The position numbers were made by a program, and so were the translations under genes. 64,000 bases of DNA, taken from assembly GCA_015067725.1 (NCBI GenBank), contig SVLX01000011.1, forward strand, positions 1 through 64,000, read 5' to 3'. Positions within the stretch are counted from its first letter, which is position 1; each line of letters opens with the position of its first letter. Shown piece by piece: positions 19,217 to 27,619 of this stretch. Below the pieces are notes generated by a model. It made no database searches and was not told the DNA's origin. It saw nothing but the letters and a program-made list of their open reading frames with translations. The stretch is from Oscillospiraceae bacterium. Its GTDB lineage: Bacteria; Bacillota; Clostridia; Oscillospirales; Oscillospiraceae.

Positions 19217-20206
19217 TCAACCCCGCCGGTGAAGAATTTCTACAAGCCGCTTAAATACATCATAGCTGGTGGTAAGCAAGGGATTCTGCCGGAAATACGC
19301 CCGGTGGAGCACCATTTCCCGGTTCACCAGTTCATCCAAATCCCGAAGCCTTGCCCGGCGGGTATCTTCCCCGGTTACAATGCGGTCAAAAGCATAAAGC
19401 AGGTGGACAATCTGGGCAAACCGCCGGTTGGACAGCTTCTTCCGGGCAGACTGACGGCTGACCCCGGCTTCGGACAGCATCCGGGTGATGGGCAGAGGCT
19501 CTTTGGCGTGGGGTTTTCCGGTCTGGGCATCCAGATTTGGGGTAAGGTCGGTGAGGAAGCAGTTGTTGTGGGCGGCGGCGTTACGCACTTGGCGAACCCG
19601 ATCCAGCGTACCGGAGTCCACAGGCATTGACCAGCCAATTCTCCGGGCGGCGAACTCGGCAAACCGAAGCAAATCCCCAAAAGTCACCAGCTCAATAAAT
19701 GCCCAAACCGGCATGGCATCCGTATGCTTGCGGATGAGACCTCCGCAGTAGGGGTCGTTGCGGCTGCCTTCCAGCTTGCTGGAAATGGGTCGTGCCCGGG
19801 AGGCGGCATTCCTCGCACGCTGGGAGAAAGGCTGATTGACCTCCCCGAAGACATAGTCCGATACAATGTCATAGCCGTCTTCCCCCGGCGCTTCCTTAAT
19901 GGCGGTCAGAAGTCGTACTTTGAGAAAATGCTCCACATCCAGACACAAGGACAAGACCGCCTGCTGAAATAACCGGTCAAGCCGGGCCAGCTCCACCAGA
20001 TGGGCAAACTCCAGATTCTCGTATTTCCCGGCGTTTGCCCCGGAAGTACACTTGGTGAAATTTGCCCGGTAAGAGGTCAGTTTGAAATAGCTGTTGTTTT
20101 GGTTCAGATAAGCCCGGGCATCTTTTTCGGACATGATGGTAAACCGAATGCCCTCGCCCCGCATATGGGTGAGAAGCTCGTCTACGGTGAGCATGGGTGC
20201 GGACAT
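19217..20206 (-). CDS. Abi_2-family abortive infection protein
   Basis: This 329-residue protein matches the Abi_2 (AbiD/AbiF) family of phage-resistance proteins. It has LTVDELLTHMRGEGI at the N-terminus, the signature SYFKLTSYR near residue 39, a central block typical of the family (LDRLFQQAVLSLCLDVEHFL) and R208-N-A-A-A-H213, which fits the HEPN-type R-x4-H ribonuclease motif. AAGGAGG precedes the ATG. It is a lone gene with its own promoter and terminator, next to the CODH operon. Action on RNA is inferred from the HEPN motif only. Confidence 0.88.
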   Translation of the reverse strand: MSAPMLTVDELLTHMRGEGIRFTIMSEKDARAYLNQNNSYFKLTSYRANFTKCTSGANAGKYENLEFAHLVELARLDRLFQQAVLSLCLDVEHFLKVRLLTAIKEAPGEDGYDIVSDYVFGEVNQPFSQRARNAASRARPISSKLEGSRNDPYCGGLIRKHTDAMPVWAFIELVTFGDLLRFAEFAARRIGWSMPVDSGTLDRVRQVRNAAAHNNCFLTDLTPNLDAQTGKPHAKEPLPITRMLSEAGVSRQSARKKLSNRRFAQIVHLLYAFDRIVTGEDTRRARLRDLDELVNREMVLHRAYFRQNPLLTTSYDVFKRLVEILHRRG

Positions 20207-20241
20207 GGCGCGCCTCCTTGTTGGAAATCATGGATGGTGAT

Positions 20242-20269
20242 ATTGTAACATATTTTGGGGAATTTTCAA
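20242..20269 (-). promoter_or_regulatory. Promoter of the Abi_2 gene
   Basis: On the minus strand, TTGAAA (20269-20264) and TACAAT (20247-20242) are 16 bases apart, 36 bases before the start codon. Confidence 0.6.
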
Positions 20270-20459
20270 CTGCATTGTCGGGGATAACGGTGGTTTTGGA
20301 TGCAATGTGCCAATACAACACTTCCTGACGCATGGCAACATCCGTTTTCAGTCACATTGCAAGTCGCCGCCCATCTGGGTTGGGACAGGCGGCGAAGTGT
20401 GCATTATCCAAAGGTATACATTTTGACACCATACGCCAGAAATGACAATAAAAAGGCAA

Positions 20460-20500
20460 GCACTTCCGACAGAGGGGGAATCCCCGGATGCCGGAAGTGC
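20460..20500 (+). terminator. Hairpin of terminator type without an obvious upstream gene
   Basis: GCACTTCCG (20460-20468) pairs with CGGAAGTGC (20492-20500), followed by GTTTTGTTT on the plus strand. No plus-strand gene precedes it, so it may end a small unannotated RNA or be a relic. Confidence 0.45.
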
Positions 20501-20606
20501 GTTTTGTTTGCCGACTGCCTGGATTTGCTTGCCCAAAGGGGTGACCGACCTCAGACAGGTAGCCCAGCAACCCCGGGACTTCGCCGCAGATTAAGCCCAA
20601 AAGAAA

Positions 20607-20633
20607 TCCCCCACCGGATTTCTCCGGTGGGGG
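20607..20633 (-). terminator. Rho-independent terminator of the cooS-cooC-acsB operon
   Basis: A 12-bp stem (TCCCCCACCGGA and its complement, loop of about three to four bases) lies 13 bases after the acsB stop. On the minus strand it is followed by TTTCTTTT. Confidence 0.85.
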
Positions 20634-20645
20634 AGGGGAAGTGAA

Positions 20646-22778
20646 TTACATGTCGAAGGGTTCCATGCTCAGGACGGGATGGCCGACCTCAGACAGGTAG
20701 CCCAGGAGCTGCTCGGGATCCTCGGTGCAGATGGTCTCATCGGCGATCATGTCGGTGAAGCCTTCAACGCCATAGATTTCCTTAGCGGCAGCATCCAGAC
20801 GCTCACGAACCTGATCCTTCAGATCCTTGGGCATCCAAACGATACGGCCCAGACCGCCCTCGGCCTTCAGGAACTTCTTGGAGGAGATGAACTGCTTGCC
20901 GTGGCCCATGAAGCCGGGGGTCTGAACACCGCCACCGGTCATGGAGGCCATCTCGGAGAAGCTCATGCCCAGAGGAGTCATGCCGGCGTGCTCACGGGTG
21001 GTGATGACGACACCCATGGAGACGGGCTCGACACCGCAAATACACTCGAAGCAACCGCAGGAGGTCATGGGATCCTGGAACAGGGAGTACAGGGTGATGT
21101 GCTCCAGAGCACCGTGGGAGTACTTGAAGACAGCCTCATCAACGTCTTCATAGCGGCCCAGCTCTTCGTCGATGCAGCGCTCCTTGGGAACGACCTGGCA
21201 AGGACCGGCGGGATCCAGCTCATTGGTGGCCTTGGCATCCAGCCAGGACACGGCGCCGCACAGACCCAGACGCTCGGGGGTAACGATACAGACGTGGCTG
21301 GGGGAGAAAGCCTGGCACATGATGCAGGTATAGTACACGGGCACAGACTCGTCAGTCATGGAACGCAGACGGTCGTCACGCTTGGCGAAGACTTCGTTGG
21401 CCTTCTTGCGCAGCTCAGCGTTCTTCTCAGCGTCAACAACGATCTTGACCTGGCACTTGTCCACAACGGCCTCGAACTCGCTCTTGATCTTGGCGTACAG
21501 AACCTCACCGATGTGCTTGAAGCGGAAACCGGCCTCAAAGTCAGCCTTGGAGATACGGATACGGATCATGTCACGCTGACCGGTGTGCATCAGACCTTCG
21601 ACGCAGTTCAGGTAGGAGTGGAACTTACGCTCCATAACGGACTCGAAGTCGGTCTGCATGGCCTTACCGGCGACCTCAACGGTGTAAGACAGGGAAATCT
21701 TGGAGCCAACGGGAATCTCGTCCAGCTCGGGGCCTTCGACGACGATCTTGTGGTCTTCGATTTCGTTGGCTTCCTTGGTGGAGACCAGCTCGAAGCAGTC
21801 TACACGGGAGCCGTCAATTTCCACCTGCATATCGCCACGGCGGATGATTTCGCCCTCAAAAGCGGAGGCGAAGGAGACGGGGATGTCGATCTTGGTGATC
21901 TTAATCTTGATGTCGCGGGCCTCCAGAGAGGTGGCGTTGAACTTGGAGACGTCTTCCTGAACGATCAGGCTCTTGGGAACACGGAAGATGTTCTCGGTCT
22001 CATTGGTGACAACGGGGAAGCCCAGAGCGATAGCGCCGGCGCCGCAGGCGACGATCACATCGTCCAGAGGCTTAAAGGCGTTAACGAAAGCGGGAACACG
22101 CTCCATGGTATACTTCATCAGGTTGCCGGCATCGCCGGGAGTGATGTTACCAAAGATCAGAGCGGCACGCAGAGCGACAGAGACAACATGGATAACAGAG
22201 GTCACATCCATGCCCAGGGGCACGACGCGGACATTGTCGCCGGTCTTATAGCCCTTCTCCTGCAGCTGGTCGATGACACCGCCAACCAGAGTGACCAGGA
22301 TGCCCTGGCTCTGGTAGCTCTTAACCAGCTCAACAGCCTCGTCGGCAGTGGGAGCGGAGCCCAGAATAACAGCAACGCCGGGGATATCGCCGGTGACCAG
22401 GGGAACACCCAGGTTACGGACGAAAGCGTCAGTGATGTGGCCATAGCAGGGCAGCTCGTAAGGAGTTGCGCCGTTAATGTACTTCAGAACTTCGATGAAC
22501 TCAGCGCACAGAGCGGTGGCAACGCCGGACATGAAGGCGTCGTGCAGGCGGGGGGCGCGGGTCATCAGGGACTTGACAACACCCAGAGCGGCCTTCAGCT
22601 CGCCCAGTGTGTTGACCTTAACACCGGTGACGGCGTAGTAGCAGGGCAGGCTGTATGCAGTGTCGGGGAAAGACACGGCCTGACCTTCGCCATAAGTGGC
22701 AATGGCGTTGTCGATGGCAGCTTCGGTGAGGCCATATACGGCATCATTGCCGCCGAAAACTCTTTCAAAAAGTGTCAC
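20646..22778 (-). CDS. acsB: CO-methylating acetyl-CoA synthase, catalytic subunit
   Basis: AcsB condenses CO, a methyl group from the corrinoid protein and CoA into acetyl-CoA. All six Cys ligands of the Ni-Fe-S A-cluster are present: C485, C488, C497, C507, C574 and C576, each exactly 21 lower than the Moorella numbers I know (506, 509, 518, 528, 595, 597). The 710-residue length is close to the bacterial enzyme (about 729). It is the last gene of cooS-cooC-acsB and ends at a strong terminator. Genes for the corrinoid protein (acsC/acsD) and methyltransferase (acsE) are not in the window. Codons are strongly biased, suggesting high expression. Confidence 0.96.
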   Translation of the reverse strand: MTLFERVFGGNDAVYGLTEAAIDNAIATYGEGQAVSFPDTAYSLPCYYAVTGVKVNTLGELKAALGVVKSLMTRAPRLHDAFMSGVATALCAEFIEVLKYINGATPYELPCYGHITDAFVRNLGVPLVTGDIPGVAVILGSAPTADEAVELVKSYQSQGILVTLVGGVIDQLQEKGYKTGDNVRVVPLGMDVTSVIHVVSVALRAALIFGNITPGDAGNLMKYTMERVPAFVNAFKPLDDVIVACGAGAIALGFPVVTNETENIFRVPKSLIVQEDVSKFNATSLEARDIKIKITKIDIPVSFASAFEGEIIRRGDMQVEIDGSRVDCFELVSTKEANEIEDHKIVVEGPELDEIPVGSKISLSYTVEVAGKAMQTDFESVMERKFHSYLNCVEGLMHTGQRDMIRIRISKADFEAGFRFKHIGEVLYAKIKSEFEAVVDKCQVKIVVDAEKNAELRKKANEVFAKRDDRLRSMTDESVPVYYTCIMCQAFSPSHVCIVTPERLGLCGAVSWLDAKATNELDPAGPCQVVPKERCIDEELGRYEDVDEAVFKYSHGALEHITLYSLFQDPMTSCGCFECICGVEPVSMGVVITTREHAGMTPLGMSFSEMASMTGGGVQTPGFMGHGKQFISSKKFLKAEGGLGRIVWMPKDLKDQVRERLDAAAKEIYGVEGFTDMIADETICTEDPEQLLGYLSEVGHPVLSMEPFDM

Positions 22779-22789
22779 AGTATTTCCTC

Positions 22790-23560
22790 CTATATTTCAT
22801 CACGATCCAGGATCGCCTTGATTTTCCGAATTTCTTCGATTGCCGTGGGACTGAAGTCATAGGGAGACTTGCCCTGACGGTCAGCATCAATCACTTCCGT
22901 ATTGTAATGCAAAATGCCCAGCAAATCTTCTTCGGGGATGGACTGGCGGATGAACGCCTCGTCCTGCTCGTCCCGGACTTTGTTGGCCACCACACGAACC
23001 CGCCGGACCCCCAAATCCTGAGCCAGCCGCTTGACATTGCGGTAGGTCTGGACGCTGCGGGCGCCGGGTTCAATGACCACGATAAACTGATCCATATTGG
23101 CGGCAGTGCCGCGGCCCAGATGCTCCAGACCGGCCTCCATATCCATGATGACCACGTCATTCTTCCGATAGGTCAGGCTACTGAGGATGGCCTTGAGCAT
23201 GACGTGTTCGGGGCAGACGCAACCGTGACCGCCGGTATCGACGGTACCCATGACCAGGAGTTTAACGCCATGGATTTCCTTGGCGTATTTCTCCGGGATG
23301 TCGGCCACATAGGGATTCAGCTTAAAGAATTTGTTGGCTTCGTTGGCACCGGTGCGCTCCTCAACCAGAGTGCGCATACGGGAGATGGGAATGATGGTGT
23401 CCACTTCCTCCTGACTCAGGCCCAGAGCCAGACCCAGGTTGGCATCGGGATCCACATCCGCCGCTAAGACGGTGCGGCCCTCATCGGCATAGAGCCGGGC
23501 CAGAGTGGACGACAGGGTGGTCTTACCTACGCCGCCCTTGCCGGTAATCGCTACTTTCAT
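22790..23560 (-). CDS. cooC: CODH/ACS nickel-insertion ATPase CooC/AcsF
   Basis: This 256-residue MinD-like ATPase loads nickel into CO dehydrogenase and/or acetyl-CoA synthase. It carries the deviant P-loop GKGGVGKTT (residues 7-15), the C114-x-C116 pair (GCVCPEH) that binds Ni at the dimer interface in CooC, and a VIMDMEAG switch. It is placed between cooS and acsB with gaps of 27 and 11 bases. One copy serves the operon here; whether it matures CooS, AcsB or both cannot be told from sequence. Confidence 0.94.
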   Translation of the reverse strand: MKVAITGKGGVGKTTLSSTLARLYADEGRTVLAADVDPDANLGLALGLSQEEVDTIIPISRMRTLVEERTGANEANKFFKLNPYVADIPEKYAKEIHGVKLLVMGTVDTGGHGCVCPEHVMLKAILSSLTYRKNDVVIMDMEAGLEHLGRGTAANMDQFIVVIEPGARSVQTYRNVKRLAQDLGVRRVRVVANKVRDEQDEAFIRQSIPEEDLLGILHYNTEVIDADRQGKSPYDFSPTAIEEIRKIKAILDRDEI

Positions 23561-23587
23561 TGGAAAAAGACCTCGTTGTGAATGGAA

Positions 23588-25492
23588 TTAGATGCCCAGA
23601 GCGGCACGCTTGGCCTCAATGCGCTCGATCATCAGATCGCCCAGCTTCTCGATGTCGGTTTCGACAACATAGCTGGCCTCGACCCACTTCTTAACGCCAT
23701 TCTCGCCAGTCAGCCAATCGCAGACCTCGGAAGAGCCCTTAACATAGGGATCAACGCCCAGGAAGGTATCCAGACCGGTAGCAACGACATAGTTACCGAT
23801 GGAGACAGCCTTCTCACTCATCCATTCGGGAGCGCAGCCCACGACAGGCAGAGCGGAGATGGGCAGACCGGAGTCCTTGGACAGCTCGGAAGCCAGAATC
23901 AGCATACGGGAAATATCGACGCAGGAGCCCATGTGCAGAACGGGAGGAATACCAGCCAGCTCGCAGACGCGCTTCAGACCGGCGCCGCAATACTCCTTGG
24001 CCATTTCGGGATCCATCAGACCGGCCTTGGCGGCAGCCTGAGCGGAACAGCCGGAAACGATCAGGATGATGTCGTTCTCCAGGAGCTTCTTCATCAGCTC
24101 GATGTGAGCATAGTCGGGGCGGACCTTGGGGTTGTTACAGCCGACCATGGCAACAGCGCCACGGAGAACACCGGAAGTAACGCACTCCAGCAGGGGCTTG
24201 GTGGTGCCCATGGTGTCGACCTGGGTGTTGGCGACGCCATCGAGGACCTTGATGATGGCTTCGACGGAATAACCGACGCGGGCCTTGGTCTTCTGCTGGG
24301 GGATATTGACCAGCTCGGGTCTGCGGTTCTTGAAGTTCTCGACAGCGGCTCTGACGATGGCCTTGGCGTTCTCGCCGGCGGTCTCAGCGCTGAACTGGAT
24401 GAACTCGGAGTCGGGGATCCGGGCGATGGGGGAGGTGGTGATGAACTTGGTGTGGAAGCACTTGCTCAGGGGGCCCAGAGCGGGGAAGATGCACTGCACG
24501 TCAACAACGATGGCTTCGCAGGCGCCGGTGAGAACAACATTCTCCTGGCTCAGGAAGTTACCGGCCATGGGGATACCGTGACGCATAGCGACTTCGTTGG
24601 CGGTGCAGCAGACACCGGCGATGTTGATGCCCTTGGCGCCGACGGACTTGGCCAGAGCGATCATCTCGGGGTCATTGGCGTAGTAAACGATCATCTCGGA
24701 CAGGCTGGGGTCATGGCCATGGACGATGATGTTGACCATGTCCTGCTCCATAACACCGATGTTGGCGGTGGTGTCCAGAGGCTTGGGGGTGCCGAACAGA
24801 ACGTCGGAGAACTCGGTGCCCATCATGGAGCCGCCCCAACCATCGGACAGACCGGCACGCAGGGCCTGATGAATCAGGGCCTCGGGCATGCTGGAGCAGC
24901 CCATATGGGTCATATGCAGGGACTGAGAAACCTCGCGGTCAATGGCGCGGGGCTCCAGACCGGCGGCGGCCCACAGGTCCTGGGTGTGCTGAGGAGCGCG
25001 CTTCAGGAACTTCTGGGTGCCGAAGGGCTTGCCGTACTCCATCAGACCGACTTCGGCCATCTCGTGAGCCAGGTCATAGATATCCTTGCCCTCGGTCTCG
25101 ACGCCCCATTCCTTGGCGATACGGATGAGCTTCTCGGGGTCCTTAACGGTGTAGTTGCCGCCTTCGCGGGTCTCGTGCAGGGTGTGCATGATTTCACGGC
25201 CGTGGTCAGAGTGAGTAGCGGAGCCACCGGCGGTGAACTTCAGGAAGTTACGGGCAACGATGCCATGCACATCGCAGCCACAGATGCCACGGGGAGCCTT
25301 CTTGGTGATGCGGCAGGGGCCCATGGAGCAGATACGGCAGCAGGTACCGGACTCACCGAAACCGCAGTGAGGTGTCTGGTTCTTGACTCTCTGCTGCCAG
25401 GAGTCAGCACCGACCTTAGAGCCGTTTTCCAGCAGTGAGGCAGTAGCCGCTTCCATTTCTTCGACAGTGATTAAACGATCCCAATCCTTCAA
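23588..25492 (-). CDS. cooS: Anaerobic carbon monoxide dehydrogenase, catalytic subunit
   Basis: CooS/AcsA reduces CO2 to CO (or oxidises CO) at a Ni-Fe-S C-cluster. The 634-residue protein has the N-terminal Cys-rich block for the D and B clusters (CGFGESGTCCRICSMGPCRI), the HGHDPSLSE segment with the C-cluster His and downstream C-cluster Cys regions (GVCCTANE, GCSAQAAAKAG, HMGSCVD). The start is TTG 25492, chosen because AGGAGG is eight bases upstream and no ATG fits. It is the first gene of cooS-cooC-acsB, under a near-consensus promoter. Confidence 0.96.
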   Translation of the reverse strand: MKDWDRLITVEEMEAATASLLENGSKVGADSWQQRVKNQTPHCGFGESGTCCRICSMGPCRITKKAPRGICGCDVHGIVARNFLKFTAGGSATHSDHGREIMHTLHETREGGNYTVKDPEKLIRIAKEWGVETEGKDIYDLAHEMAEVGLMEYGKPFGTQKFLKRAPQHTQDLWAAAGLEPRAIDREVSQSLHMTHMGCSSMPEALIHQALRAGLSDGWGGSMMGTEFSDVLFGTPKPLDTTANIGVMEQDMVNIIVHGHDPSLSEMIVYYANDPEMIALAKSVGAKGINIAGVCCTANEVAMRHGIPMAGNFLSQENVVLTGACEAIVVDVQCIFPALGPLSKCFHTKFITTSPIARIPDSEFIQFSAETAGENAKAIVRAAVENFKNRRPELVNIPQQKTKARVGYSVEAIIKVLDGVANTQVDTMGTTKPLLECVTSGVLRGAVAMVGCNNPKVRPDYAHIELMKKLLENDIILIVSGCSAQAAAKAGLMDPEMAKEYCGAGLKRVCELAGIPPVLHMGSCVDISRMLILASELSKDSGLPISALPVVGCAPEWMSEKAVSIGNYVVATGLDTFLGVDPYVKGSSEVCDWLTGENGVKKWVEASYVVETDIEKLGDLMIERIEAKRAALGI

Positions 25493-25603
25493 AATGAATT
25501 CCTCCTATTTATTGTGATCTGTCTGCCGCGGTCTTTTGCGCAACCGGTGAATGGCGGCAAAGACATCGGGAGTATGCGGCAGACCTCAGGGTGTACCTAC
25601 CAT

Positions 25604-25632
25604 ATTGTAACGTTTTTTCTTCGGAATGTCAA
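25604..25632 (-). promoter_or_regulatory. Promoter of the cooS-cooC-acsB operon
   Basis: On the minus strand, TTGACA (25632-25627) and TACAAT (25609-25604) are 17 bases apart. This is a near-consensus vegetative promoter, about 112 bases before the TTG start. Confidence 0.8.
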
Positions 25633-25845
25633 TCTCATGTTTGTTTTCCGGAGGGACTTTTTTCGCAAAGTGGGGCGAAAAGGGTTAATTGTAGCCAAAA
25701 ATTGGTTTTTTTAGGGTATATGGATAACAAAATGCCGGTAGCAGAGGCGGTTTTTTGTTGCCGGAATCAACGGAAAAAGGCAGAAAAAACGGTTACCCAA
25801 GGCAAACTCCCCACTGGGGGAAATGGGGGATTCTCCGCCGCCCGG

Positions 25846-25874
25846 TTGACAAATTCTGACCCCCTGGGTATACT
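25846..25874 (+). promoter_or_regulatory. Promoter of the cupin gene
   Basis: TTGACA (25846-25851) and TATACT (25869-25874) with 17-base spacing, about 80 bases before the start codon. Confidence 0.75.
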
Positions 25875-25954
25875 GTTTTCCAGAAGCTGTACCAAGGACT
25901 TGAGACCGCCCAACCGGTACAACAAGAATATGCTCTACCCAAGGAGGTTACCCC

Positions 25955-26263
25955 ATGAATCAGGAATGGAAAACCGTCACCCATTTGCTGACACAGGAGC
26001 AGATGGATGGCAAATGCCGCTTGTTTGCCAGAGTCGCCATTCAGCCCGGACACACCCTGCCTTCCCACAGACACGACGGGGAGACGGAGACCTATTACAT
26101 CCTCTCCGGTCACGGCCTGTATGACGACGATGGACAGTTGCGCCCGGCCAATCCCGGGGATGTGTTCTTCTGTGCCGACGGCCACAGCCACGGTATCCGT
26201 TGCACCGGGGATGAGCCGGTGGAGTTTGTGGCACTGATCATCAACGGGAACAAGGCGGAATGA
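25955..26263 (+). CDS. Single-domain cupin protein
   Basis: The 102-residue protein is one cupin barrel: motif 1 with metal-ligand His and Glu (LPSHRHDGETETYYILSG) and motif 2 (PGDVFFCADGHSHGI). Small cupins of this type bind a metal and act as isomerases, dioxygenases or sensors; the role here is unknown. AAGGAGG precedes the ATG. It has its own promoter and a terminator shared with the converging anti-sigma gene. Confidence 0.9.
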   Translation: MNQEWKTVTHLLTQEQMDGKCRLFARVAIQPGHTLPSHRHDGETETYYILSGHGLYDDDGQLRPANPGDVFFCADGHSHGIRCTGDEPVEFVALIINGNKAE

Positions 26264-26324
26264 GGGCAAGCCGGACATTCTCCGCCACAGAGATGACACC
26301 ATCTAAATCATCGCCCACAAGGAG

Positions 26325-26357
26325 AAAGCGTCCCGCCGAATTCTGGCAGGACGCTTT
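26325..26357. terminator. Bidirectional terminator between cupin and anti-sigma-like gene
   Basis: AAAGCGTCC (26325-26333) pairs with GGACGCTTT (26349-26357), extended inward by GCC/GGC; A- and T-runs flank it on both sides. Confidence 0.8.
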
Positions 26358-26370
26358 TGGTGGTTTTTCT

Positions 26371-27042
26371 TTAGCGCAGGCGGTTGGCGGACTGCCCGAT
26401 GACCTTCAGCAGATCTTCACAGATGCGCGATGCCTGCGGGGTCTGCGCTTGGGAGAAGCGCAGCGCTCTGGTCAGGCCGTTGGCGGTGAAGGTGAGCCGG
26501 ATCTCCCCTTCGGGGTCGGTTTCCATGTGCTCCAGCGCATTAAGCAGTTTCCAGCAGGTGTACCGCTCCTCACCGGTCAGGCTCAGGGTGTAACTGAGCC
26601 CGCCATTTTCCGTCAGGACGCCGGTGGCACTGTCAAAGCGGTTTTCCCCCCAGTCGATGGTGAAGCTGAAATCGGCCGGAACTTCGCCGGACACGATTGC
26701 GCCGCCGGTGGGCTGGGTGGAGCTCTGAATGCCGGCATGGCTGAAGTCTCCGTCATGCAGACCGGATTTGCCGGTTTCCGGGGAAAACTCCTGCTCGTCG
26801 GTGGAGTAAAGCGCATTGCCGGTTGCGCCGTTCATTTCCGGGCTGACGGCTTCGGCATTGTCCCGGCCAACCCGGCCGGGGAGCATCTGCAAGGCCAAAA
26901 ACAGCAGAGCCGCACACAGGCAGGCCGCCAAAGCACCGGAGAGCCAGACCCGGACCGGCCTGCGGCTGGGGGTTTTCCCGGCGGCGGTTACCAGCTCGTC
27001 CTCCACATCTCCGATGGCGCGGAAAAGATCACGTTCATTCAA
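26371..27042 (-). CDS. Membrane-anchored anti-sigma-factor-like protein
   Basis: The protein has about 223 residues: a short cytoplasmic N-terminus, one membrane segment (about residues 34-54) and an extracytoplasmic domain without a family I recognise. It overlaps the end of the ECF sigma gene by 8 bases. This position and topology are typical of an anti-sigma factor that holds its sigma at the membrane until a signal arrives, but no ZAS zinc motif is visible. TTG 27042 is favoured because AAGGAGGG lies eight bases before it; TTG 27048 would be too close. Confidence 0.7.
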   Translation of the reverse strand: MNERDLFRAIGDVEDELVTAAGKTPSRRPVRVWLSGALAACLCAALLFLALQMLPGRVGRDNAEAVSPEMNGATGNALYSTDEQEFSPETGKSGLHDGDFSHAGIQSSTQPTGGAIVSGEVPADFSFTIDWGENRFDSATGVLTENGGLSYTLSLTGEERYTCWKLLNALEHMETDPEGEIRLTFTANGLTRALRFSQAQTPQASRICEDLLKVIGQSANRLR

Positions 27043-27586
27043 GACCAATACCCTCCTTTTCCAAATGGAGCTTCAGCTTGTTCCGGGTGCGGAACAGGCT
27101 GGATTTCACCGCGCTGAGGCTCATGCGATACCGCCGGGACAGCTCATCCAAAGATTCGCAGTACCAGTACCGCCGGAGGAACAGATTCCTCTGCTTATCC
27201 GGCAGTTCCCGCAGGAAAGCGGAGAGAATCTCCGACAATTCAAGCTGGGCATAGTCATCCCGTGTGCTGGGGATACAGTCGCTGAGTTCAGACAACAGTT
27301 GGTCGAAGGACCCGGAACGCTTGGCGGCATGATTGTAATCATAGCGGTCAAGGGCGAGGTTTCTGGTAATCCGCCCCAGAAAGGCGGAGAGCTTATTGGG
27401 TCTCTGGGGAGGAATGGAATCCCAGGCCCTGAGCCAGGTATCGTTGACGCATTCTTCCGCATCTTCCCGGTCATGGAGAACACCAAAAGCGATGGCATGG
27501 CAGTACGCGCCGTATTTCTGCCCGGTCTCAGCCAGAGCCCTCTGGTCGCGTTGCCAGTACAGGTCAATAATCCGCTCGTCTTCCAA
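27035..27586 (-). CDS. ECF-type RNA polymerase sigma factor
   Basis: This 183-residue protein has region 2 (DAEECVNDTWLRAWDSIPPQ) and region 4 (ELPDKQRNLFLRRYWYCESLDELSRRYRMSLSAVKSSLFRTRNKL) of the ECF sigma-70 group, and no region 3. Start TTG 27586 lies after GGAGG. Its gene overlaps a membrane protein that is probably its anti-sigma factor. A candidate ECF-type promoter (27620-27645) upstream suggests that it activates its own operon, likely in response to envelope stress. Confidence 0.92.
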   Translation of the reverse strand: MEDERIIDLYWQRDQRALAETGQKYGAYCHAIAFGVLHDREDAEECVNDTWLRAWDSIPPQRPNKLSAFLGRITRNLALDRYDYNHAAKRSGSFDQLLSELSDCIPSTRDDYAQLELSEILSAFLRELPDKQRNLFLRRYWYCESLDELSRRYRMSLSAVKSSLFRTRNKLKLHLEKEGIGLE

Positions 27587-27619
27587 ATGAGGTAGCCTCC
27601 TGTCCTTCTTATTGATTCA

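Larger units (their letters stand above)
20207..20645. other. Gene-free stretch with acsB 3' fragment and hairpins
   Basis: This 439-base region has the Abi_2 promoter, a TCGCCGCC/GGCGGCGA hairpin (20364-20395), a GCACTTCCG/CGGAAGTGC hairpin (20460-20500), a 23-base copy of the end of acsB (20545-20567) and the acs terminator. The minus-strand frame at 20352-20600 shows LLGYLSEVGHP, identical to the end of AcsB, then unrelated residues, so it is a fragment rather than a gene. Confidence 0.6.
25493..25954. other. Gene-free divergent region between cooS and cupin gene
   Basis: This 462-base gap contains the cooS promoter and leader (minus) and the cupin promoter (plus). The AT-rich middle (25640-25800) shows nothing I can name. 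The cooS leader of about 105 bases contains a 9-bp inverted repeat, GTCTGCCGC/GCGGCAGAC (25521-25529 and 25576-25584). Confidence 0.6.

Noticed and set aside
20679..22862. A 727-codon open frame opposite acsB
   Set aside because: acsB is complete with all metal ligands; the antisense product is Asp/Gly/His-rich shadow sequence.
23582..25438. A 618-codon open frame opposite cooS
   Set aside because: Shadow of the strongly biased cooS codons.
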